From Malachius bipustulatus (Eukaryota; Arthropoda; Insecta; Coleoptera; Melyridae): 64,000 nt of DNA. Of this stretch, positions 56,739 through 64,000 are shown piece after piece. A program made the translations under genes and the position numbers. The stretch spans positions 35,995,579 to 36,059,578 of the forward strand of contig OU342638.1 of the NCBI GenBank assembly GCA_910589415.1, given 5' to 3'. The number at the start of each line of letters is the position of its first letter. The stretch's first letter is position 1. The notes beneath the pieces are model-generated. The model had not been told where the DNA came from and ran no database searches. It saw nothing but the letters and a program-made list of their open reading frames with translations.

Positions 56739-58883
56739 ATGAGTTTAAATGACAACATAACATATTCTTATTGTCCTATTCAACATCAGCAGGTGGAGAA
56801 AATGTCCATCAAAAGGGAAGCCTCAGATGATGATCAGTTTATGGAGTCCGAGGAGGAGGACTGCTTACTACTGATCTCGGCGAAGGTGAAGTGTGAAGAT
56901 AAACAAAACGATGCTGGTTGCGGGCCGTCTTCTGAGTTATGTAACTTTGAGGACACGTCTGGGGCACCTTTCCCAATAAAACAAGAACCGGAAGACCCAT
57001 CGACGTCGGCCTTGAAAGAAGAGTTTGACATCGAGGTCGAGGACCACAAACCGGGCTGGGAGCAGATTAAAAGAAGTAGTAGTCATGTTGGAATTTTTAA
57101 GGGTGGACCCGATCAAGAAAGTGAGTCACTCGGGGCACGATTTTCTGAAAGTAAGAGAGGAGAGTTGAAGTATAATTGTGCCCATTGTCTTTTTAAAACA
57201 AACAATAGATCTAATTTTGTCAAGCATTATAAGTGTAAACATTCAAAAGATGCAGAAGTGTACAAATGTCCGAAATGCTCAAATTCAAATCATTATGATA
57301 CTAAATATAAAAGTCATTTGACCTCACATTTTAAAATTGAACATTCGAAAGAAGTTGAAATGTACAAATGTCGGGAATGCTCGTATGATACGAAAATTAA
57401 AAGTAATTTGACCTCACATTTTAAAATTAAACATTGCAAAGAAGTTGAAATGTACAAATGTGAGGAATGCTCATATGATACGAAATATAAAAGTGATTTC
57501 ACCAGACATAAAAAAAAACATTCGAAAGAAGTTGAAATGTACAAATGTCGGGAATGCTCATTTGAAACAAAATGGAAAGGTAATTTGACTCAGCATTATA
57601 AAATTAAACATTGCAAAGAAGTTGAAATGTACAAATGTCCGGAATGCTCATATGAAACAAGATATAAAGGTGCTTTGTCCAATCATTATAAAATTAAATA
57701 TTGCAAAGAAGCTGAAATGTACAAATGTCCGAAATGCTCATATGATACTAAATATAAAAGTCGTTTGACCTCACATTTTAAAATTGAACATTCGAAAGAA
57801 GTTGAAATGTACAAATGTGAGGAATGCTCATATGATACGAAATATAAAAGTGATTTCACCAGACATAAAAAAAAACATTCGAAAGAAGTTGAAATGTACA
57901 AATGTCGGGAATGCTCATTTGAAACAAAATGGAAAGGTAATTTGACTCAGCATTATAAAATTAAACATTGCAAAGAAGCTGAAATGTACAAATGTCCGAA
58001 ATGCTCATATGATACTAAATATAAAAGTCGTTTGACCTCACATTTTAAAATTGAACATTCGAAAGAAGTTGAAATGTACAAATGTCCGGAATGCTCATAT
58101 TATACAAAAAATAAAAGTAATTTGAGCTGGCATCATAAACATAGACATTCGAAAGAAGTTGAAATGTACAAATGTGAGGAATGCTCATATGATACGAAAT
58201 ATAAAAGTGATTTCACCAGACATAAAAAAAAACATTCGAAAGAAGTTGAAATGTACAAATGTCGGGAATGCTCATTTGAAACAAAATGGAAAGGTAATTT
58301 GACTCAGCATTATAAAATTAAACATTGCAAAGAAGCTGAAATGTACAAATGTCCGAAATGCTCATATGATACTAAATATAAAAGTCGTTTGACCTCACAT
58401 TTTAAAATTGAACATTCGAAAGAAGTTGAAATGTACAAATGTCCGGAATGCTCATATTATACAAACAATAAAAGTAATTTTAGCTTGCATCATAAACATA
58501 GACATTCGAAAGAAGTTGAAATGTACAAATGTGAGGAATGCTCATATGAAACAAGATATAAAGGTCATTTGACTCAACATTATAAAATTAAACATTGCAA
58601 AGAAGTTGAAATGTACAAATGTCGGGAATGCTCATATGATACGAAATATAAAAGTGATTTCACCAGACATTATAAAAAAAAACATTCGAAAGAAGTTGAA
58701 ATGTACAAATGTCGGGAATGCTCATTTGAAACAAAATGGAAAGGTAATTTGACTCAGCATTATAAAATTAAACATTCCAAAGATGTAGATGTGTACAAAT
58801 GTGCTGAGTGTCAGTATGAAACGAAAATAAAGAAAAACCTCGTCCAACATTTGAAGTCCATTCACTCAATCAGAAGGAGCTAA
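56739..58883 (+). CDS. C2H2 zinc-finger protein, 19 fingers in three block duplications
   Basis: A probable nuclear DNA-binding protein of 714 residues from the ATG at 56,739. The N-terminal ~140 residues are acidic and contain short SUMO-type motifs (IKQEPED, VKCED). About 19 tandem fingers follow, of the form YKCxECSYxTKxKSxxxxHxKxxH. They are joined by an unusual linker (SKEVEM) in place of TGEKP. A 357-bp, four-finger block is repeated at about 57441, 57798 and 58155, with the last two nearly identical. The second finger carries extra residues (SNSNHY). The sixth has Tyr in place of the last His (HYKIKYC), so it is likely weakened. No recognised orthologue. The rest of the frame is intact and ends HSIRRS. 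An upstream exon is possible. Confidence 0.9.
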   Translation: MSLNDNITYSYCPIQHQQVEKMSIKREASDDDQFMESEEEDCLLLISAKVKCEDKQNDAGCGPSSELCNFEDTSGAPFPIKQEPEDPSTSALKEEFDIEVEDHKPGWEQIKRSSSHVGIFKGGPDQESESLGARFSESKRGELKYNCAHCLFKTNNRSNFVKHYKCKHSKDAEVYKCPKCSNSNHYDTKYKSHLTSHFKIEHSKEVEMYKCRECSYDTKIKSNLTSHFKIKHCKEVEMYKCEECSYDTKYKSDFTRHKKKHSKEVEMYKCRECSFETKWKGNLTQHYKIKHCKEVEMYKCPECSYETRYKGALSNHYKIKYCKEAEMYKCPKCSYDTKYKSRLTSHFKIEHSKEVEMYKCEECSYDTKYKSDFTRHKKKHSKEVEMYKCRECSFETKWKGNLTQHYKIKHCKEAEMYKCPKCSYDTKYKSRLTSHFKIEHSKEVEMYKCPECSYYTKNKSNLSWHHKHRHSKEVEMYKCEECSYDTKYKSDFTRHKKKHSKEVEMYKCRECSFETKWKGNLTQHYKIKHCKEAEMYKCPKCSYDTKYKSRLTSHFKIEHSKEVEMYKCPECSYYTNNKSNFSLHHKHRHSKEVEMYKCEECSYETRYKGHLTQHYKIKHCKEVEMYKCRECSYDTKYKSDFTRHYKKKHSKEVEMYKCRECSFETKWKGNLTQHYKIKHSKDVDVYKCAECQYETKIKKNLVQHLKSIHSIRRS

Positions 58884-59150
58884 TGGGGACCTATACCAAG
58901 CCCAAGATACAACATGCAAGTGAAATGTAAAGAGTGTTCTTACTTTTACCAAAAAATTATCACACAAACAAACCAATGAACATTGATAAGAAGACAAACA
59001 GTGTTTTAAGTGTTTGTTTTTTTTTTGTGTCAACATTTGAGGATTGAACATTTGACAAACCGTTGTACCTACACTCACATTCTGCATGTGTGAGAAAAAG
59101 AAGAAGACCTTAAAACCTGCAAAAGAAAAAACAAAAAAAAGTGCGGTAAA

Positions 59151-60502
59151 TGTTAAGGAGATGGGCCACTCGCATTGACTTGCGATTTTTACACTATTCA
59201 GTTGCGATTTTTATGTAGTTTCACATTTTAAAGGTGTTTTTTCCCGGTGTCATCCCAACAAACATACGGGACCGTGGAGCGAATAGGGGTGCTGGGTGGG
59301 TAAAATACACGCACTAGTTTCTATTTTCGCTAGTTTTGAGCACTTCTATTAAGGTCACTTTAAAACTAAGGTCACTTTTTCTCTAACAGAGAGACGCTTT
59401 TGTTAAGGTCATCCGAGCAGAGAGGCATCACCGCTTACCAATTATTAGCTTCCTCACTCCGTCCCTGTCGCCATTTAAATTTCAAAGCATTCCGTTGCGC
59501 ATAATATTGCACAATATTACTTATTTTGATGGTAGCCTACTTCCCCTTGTCCCCCCCCCCCCCTATCCTACCTCATTTCCCCTTACGAGAACGATTTACG
59601 CATTTATGAAATATTAATTTTACACTCACCTGATGTACATAATTCCATAATATTCCGGTTACACCAGTTGACAATTTGTTAGGGCAAGGAAAAACTGTCC
59701 CGCTCGTCCGCAAACAAAACATACCTCGCTCTATCACTTATCTCACACCCCGTACACGTATTATAATCGCACTGCATTTTTTTCGTTTTGATAGGTAGAT
59801 ACGATCGCTTCGACCTCCCAATTTGTTAGGGCAAGGAAAAACATTCTATGGATGCGGATACCCAGGATACATACACTGCCGGCACCAGTTTCCTCTCGTC
59901 CGGAAACAAAACATACCCCGCTCCATCACTGATCTCACACCCGGTACACGTATTATATTCGCACTGCATGTTTTATGTTTTGTTAGGCGGACCGTGGACC
60001 CGCTTGCTTCGACCTTCAGCTTTAAACTAACTCTTTCCGAATTCCGATTTCCGATTCTATATGTTTGGATGTTTCAGTTCCTCTATCGCGACGGTTTTAC
60101 CCCTACGCTGGCCCCCCTCCACTGTGTTGAATGTTTCGTTCGATCTCGATTCATATTTGTTTATTTACGTGTTTGAATTTATTCCCATTTATTTCAAGGG
60201 TCGCCTTCCGCTTCCCATTACCCATTGCGGCGTTGGGTCGCCGTCTAACTCAATGGTCTTGACGCAACCTGCATCCTCCGGCGATGTCAGTGACCTTAGT
60301 TACTACGGCTACTACTAGTGTATTACCTATCTACTGCCAGATCCGTATTAGATATAATTTTCACACGTTTTCTTCTAGACCCTATAACTCCCTTATTATA
60401 CATTACCGGCGGATAAGATTTTTACCACGAAGTTCCTAGTGAGTAGACCTATCGCGTGGTATATATAGTATGTTGAAGTGCGAGTGGCCCCTGTTCTTAA
60501 CA
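59151..60502. mobile_element. ~1.35-kb element bounded by TGTTAAG…GGGCCACTCGCA inverted ends
   Basis: The left end (tgttaaggagatgggccact, 59,151) and the inverse of the right end (tgttaagaacaggggccact, ending 60,502) match with few differences through the following cgca. Inside, a ~150-bp segment starting aatttgttagggcaaggaaa is present twice (about 59,677 and 59,819), the second with an insertion. A cgacggttttacccctacgc segment at about 60,088 is shared with the Rad9-intron element. A C14 run is at about 59,550-59,564. No coding capacity is assigned. Confidence 0.6.
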
Positions 60503-61715
60503 ATCACCAAAAGTGCTGTTCAATATTCAAGTATCTAATTTGATTATTTAGTTAGCTTTGTTACCTGCCACAATTACAATATGTTAATCTCGATGTTAAT
60601 AATTGAAGGACATGGTGCAAAAACCGGTCAAAGACCAAATTTTGCAAAATCGAGTTATCGTCAGATTTTGGTCAGAAAAGTGATTCTGTATCGATTGGTG
60701 CAAGAACCGTTCATGCATTATGCTTATAAATTAAACTGTAGTTGACGTGGCCCATTATTGCACCAAGTTTGTTGCAAGTTCAGTTGTGAAACATGAATTT
60801 TTGGTGACAATAATCAAAACTATTATACCGCACGTGGACTGTTATTGCACCAAGGCCTTCAATTGATATAGCTATTTGTCATTTTAATATAACCGTGATT
60901 GTACAATTCTTAAAATTTGGTTCATTCTGTAGGGAATAAGGAATAAGCTTATGTCTGTTAATTATTAATTTAAACTTTAAACATACAATAGTTGTGCTGG
61001 TTCTATCTGGTGTTGGTATTTTTTTTAAATTGGAGTATGTGTATATTGTCTGTATCCATAAAATTTGTAAATAATTAAAATAATAGATTGATTAATAAAA
61101 TAATTCTTAAAATTAACACCCTCTAATTTCAAATAATATAAAGATTTTATCCTTAAAATGATCTCAACAGCCAGGCCTTAAAATTTTAACTAACTAATCA
61201 ATAAGAGACCCTGTATGCATAAAACACAATAATGATAATTATTGATTGTATGGAAAATTTGAATTATGTTGACTCGAATTGTTTACGAGTACTCGTGTTC
61301 AACTCTGGCTCTGGTATATCTGTCAGAATGTTGGTGATAAATTTCGTTAATACCATATCGCTAAATTTAAAATGGCTGAAAAATTTGAGGTCGCCGCCAC
61401 TCTGCTTTAATACAGTGAGATTATAAGAACTTTTCTTACTGAAAAAAAAGGAGTGACCAATAATTAAGAGATAATTATGGTCGACGGTGATACAATAACT
61501 TTTTTCGTCCCTTGCCGATTCTAATATTTATAACAATTCTCAACTCTCATTGAAAAGACACCTCGAAAGTTTAGAATAAATCCCTTTTAATAGTGCAACA
61601 TATTTATATTCAATAAAAAACAATGCATTTATAATAATAATAATAAGGAATACAATATTTGGTGTTGATATGACAAGCTTCAATTGCATTTAACAGGAAT
61701 ACTGATCGTTTCAAA
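60503..61715. other. Intergenic DNA with inverted TTGGTGCAA-type motifs; SPTLC1 3' flank
   Basis: Two direct ggtgcaa(a/g)aacc sites (about 60,612 and 60,698) are followed by two inverted attgcaccaag sites (about 60,756 and 60,847), suggesting another small inverted-repeat element. A partial copy of ACTCGTA-type sequence with aactctggctctgg lies at about 61,283-61,314. The remainder is AT-rich and includes the SPTLC1 3' UTR. Confidence 0.4.
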
Positions 61716-62974
61716 TCAATCCCAGGCGCTCGTAAGAACGTCGTACACTTTTTTCAACCTCTCCCGTTTATCGTACAGCTCCACGTTCAAATTGACCAAC
61801 AGACCGTTCTCCTCCTTGATGAAATAAAGACCGTTCTCCCGGCAGTAATCGTAAACCCGTCGGAGCTTCACTCTATCGCCGTCGGGTGCCGTGAAAACTT
61901 TAAACGGCGACTTGGGATCGCTCAGCACCTTAAAACCGGCTCCGCAGAGAAAATCGTTGAACTCCTCCGCCAACTTCACCAGTTTGACTGGCCTGTCTTC
62001 GAGCAGCTCAATCGCCTTGATGACGGCCTGCGCCAGGTAAGTTGGTTGAGACGCCGAGAAGCAGTAACCCGATCCGGAGAGTCTCTGGTGCTCTATCAAG
62101 ACGCTCGATCCGGCGCAGTAGCCACCGATCGACCCGAACGCCGCTTCCAAGGTGCCAAACGTCATGTCCACCCGACTTCTGTCGATGTTCATGTGTTCCA
62201 ACAGACCCCGTCCAGTTTTCCCCAGCACGCCCAGAGAGTGGGTCTCGTCGAGGAACACGCGCATCTTGAACTGTTCGGCGATGTCGAGGAATTCTGGCAA
62301 CGGGCAGATCTTCCCGGTCTTCCAGGAGATCGCCTCGATTATTAGGAATTTCCTGGTCCGTTTTGTCTCTTCCCCGGCCAGTTTGGTGATCTTGGAGCGG
62401 AAGTCTTCCGGGTCGTTGTGGGAGAACTTGATTACTTTGCAGCGACTCGCTCTTAGTCCCTGACAGATCGGGACATTGGCCTCTTCATCGACGAAGACGT
62501 AATCTTTCCGGTTACAGTACGCGGCGATCGAACTGGATATCGCCACAAAACCGTACGAGTAGACGATGCACTCTTCGACCTGCAGGAATTCTGCTAAGCA
62601 GGTCTCGATGTTCAGGTGCACATCGGTTGTGCCTGGAATGGAATTTGAACAATATACAGGGTGTTGCGTAATTAATATAATATTATGATTCAGGAAAAAT
62701 AAATTAATTATACCGTAAAACGCTCTAGGACCGCAAGTTCCGACCCCGTACTTCCTGATAATGTCCTCGGAGGTGCTCTTGATCTCGTCGCAGTTGAGGA
62801 AGTTCAGGTAATTGGTCTTGGCCAGATCGATGACGTTCTCGTTCTCCTCGACGCAGTGGATCTCGATCGGGGCCCCCACGAGGTCTTCCTCGTTTTCATC
62901 GTAATCGACCAGCGGTTCCGGTTGGAATTCTGCAAGGCGCTTCTGGAGGAGCTTCTCGTCTAGCATTTTACGCC
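61716..62974 (-). CDS. Spt-I: Serine palmitoyltransferase subunit 1 (SPTLC1/LCB1), N-terminal exon missing
   Basis: Non-catalytic partner of the ER enzyme that joins serine and palmitoyl-CoA, the first step of sphingolipid synthesis. Exons: 62714-62974 and 61716-62632, joined across an 81-bp GT-AG intron. Landmarks are FQPEPLVDY, YGVGTCGPRAFYG (with the conserved Cys mutated in human HSAN1), YSYGFVAISSSIAAY, ISWKTGKICPLPE, DETHSLGVLGKTGRG and HQRLSGSGYCFSASQP. The stretch FGTLEAAFGSIGG lacks the PLP-binding lysine, as expected for subunit 1 and unlike subunit 2. The exon start is set by an AG acceptor just before GGCGTAAAATG. The N-terminal ~75 residues with the membrane segment were not found. 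A start at an ATG at 62,985-62,987, within the same open frame, is possible but would leave the protein without its anchor. Confidence 0.94.
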
Positions 62975-62987
62975 CTAGAAGGAACAT

Positions 62988-64000
62988 GATTTCGTTTTTA
63001 TGAGCGAATAGTTTTCTTCGATGTTATTGGAACGAGTTTACTGTTACTAATAGATAGGAGGAGACTTGTGTATGGGAAGTTAATAAGGACGCAGTAATAA
63101 TAATAAAATCTAAATATTTGATTTAAGCAGTAAACCTTCGGGTGCAATTAACGGGGCAATAAAAGTAAATTGGTTCAGCGCGATAATGATTCTTAGGTGT
63201 GGTTTTGTGTTTAGTGTTTAGTAGTATAATTTGTACAGCCGGGTTCATTTTAATGATCATGTTCGATTCGTTTTTATCAGTTGACATTGAGAATTATTGT
63301 AAAATATTTAAAGTGATTGAAAAAAACATTACCGACAACTGGTAATTATAAAATGTAAATTCAATGACTCATTTTCATTGCTTTAAATTAAACCATCTTT
63401 AAACTAGGTACATTAAAAATGATCGGAGATAATTTCTGAGGTTATGATTGAATTGTTCGCTTTTCGAGAGCGATGTTTAATTACCTTATTTTCGATGGTT
63501 CGTTCCGGTTGACTATCACGATGCGTGTAAATAAGTGAAGATTAAAGCTTAAAAGATTACTTTATTAATTAAATATTTGAAATTTTAATAATTTTTTATT
63601 TTTATATATTTTTTTTATCATTTTATTTACATACATGACAGCTACAATGACATGACAGATAAGACATACTGACTGAATTTCTAAACTGAAGTGGACGTTT
63701 GACGTTTAATTTTAGTCAAACGTCAATTCAAGTAAGTCAATATATCATGTCAAATTAGTTGTCATCTAATACTTCTCAATTAAAAAGAAAACAAACAAAA
63801 TGAAAATAAAAAATAATTAAATTTTCAAATATAATAACGTAATCATTTTAGTTTTAATCTAGTCAATCACACGAATTGTGATAGTTAATCGACACGGACC
63901 ATTGAAAATAAGGTAATTAAATAAACATGATATTAAATATAAATTGCTCTAGAAAACGATCAATTCATAACCTCAAAAAAAAGAATCGCGATCACTTTTT
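62988..64000. other. AT-rich DNA right of SPTLC1
   Basis: Presumably the intron or upstream region holding the missing N-terminal exon beyond the visible part. Repeated tgacag/ctgtca and caaacgtcaa inverse motifs occur at about 63,637-63,770. No gene is supported. Confidence 0.35.

Noticed and set aside
57314..57901. Antisense frames across the zinc-finger array
   Set aside because: Repetitive shadows of the finger coding sequence.
59823..60318. Frames of 85-117 residues downstream of the zinc-finger gene
   Set aside because: They overlap a tandem duplication and a repeat shared with the Rad9 intron, and no domain is visible.
62714..62987. A single 423-residue SPTLC1 frame without intron
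   Set aside because: The middle 27 codons (62633-62713) have GT…AG ends and do not fit the family, which continues directly from FYG to TxDVHL. They are an intron.

Overview
This window is eukaryotic, almost certainly an insect. Its genes are split by short GT-AG introns of mostly 50-100 bp, and the proteins match conserved insect families. A beetle is my best guess, but that rests on general gene and repeat style and not on a diagnostic marker. Single-copy host genes sit as islands in a long, AT-rich, repeat-dense background.

Layout. 1-16,900 holds no complete host gene. It contains an internally deleted Ty3/gypsy-type pol fragment at the left edge, two decayed LINE pieces, GC-richer DNA with no recognisable gene, a foldback element and a ~3 kb ~320-bp satellite that ends in an inverted copy. 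16,907-19,697 (+) is the nucleoporin Nup88 (11 exons; N-terminal exons not found). 22,421-23,558 (-) is GDP-mannose pyrophosphorylase beta, complete in two exons. 24,124-31,356 (+) is a complete, apparently very young BEL/Pao LTR retrotransposon with matching LTRs and a 5-bp target-site duplication. 32,054-32,824 (-) is a small THAP-domain gene. 35,023-40,622 (-) is a sarcoplasmic calcium-binding EF-hand protein whose 4.3 kb first intron carries a ~143-bp tandem array with higher-order structure. 43,354-46,098 (+) is the checkpoint clamp subunit Rad9. 49,557-53,814 (-) is the AP-1/AP-2 beta adaptin (12 exons, one GC-AG intron). 56,739-58,883 (+) is a 19-finger C2H2 protein with internal block duplications. 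61,716-62,974 (-) is serine palmitoyltransferase subunit 1 (N-terminal exon not found).

The host genes are unrelated housekeeping genes (nuclear pore, sugar-nucleotide synthesis, DNA-damage checkpoint, vesicle coats, sphingolipid synthesis). I see no operon-like or pathway cluster.

The most unusual content is structural. There are many foldback and inverted-repeat elements. One family of tiny (59-69 bp) near-palindromic hAT-like MITEs occurs about five times, two copies with 8-bp target duplications. One 540-bp hAT-type element has a perfect 8-bp duplication and eight TATCGATA sites, four in each arm. A neighbouring ~1 kb element is built the same way from ACTCGTA-type motifs. A sequence ending ATACAGGGTG recurs at the edges of many repeats, in the ~143-bp array and inside an intron.
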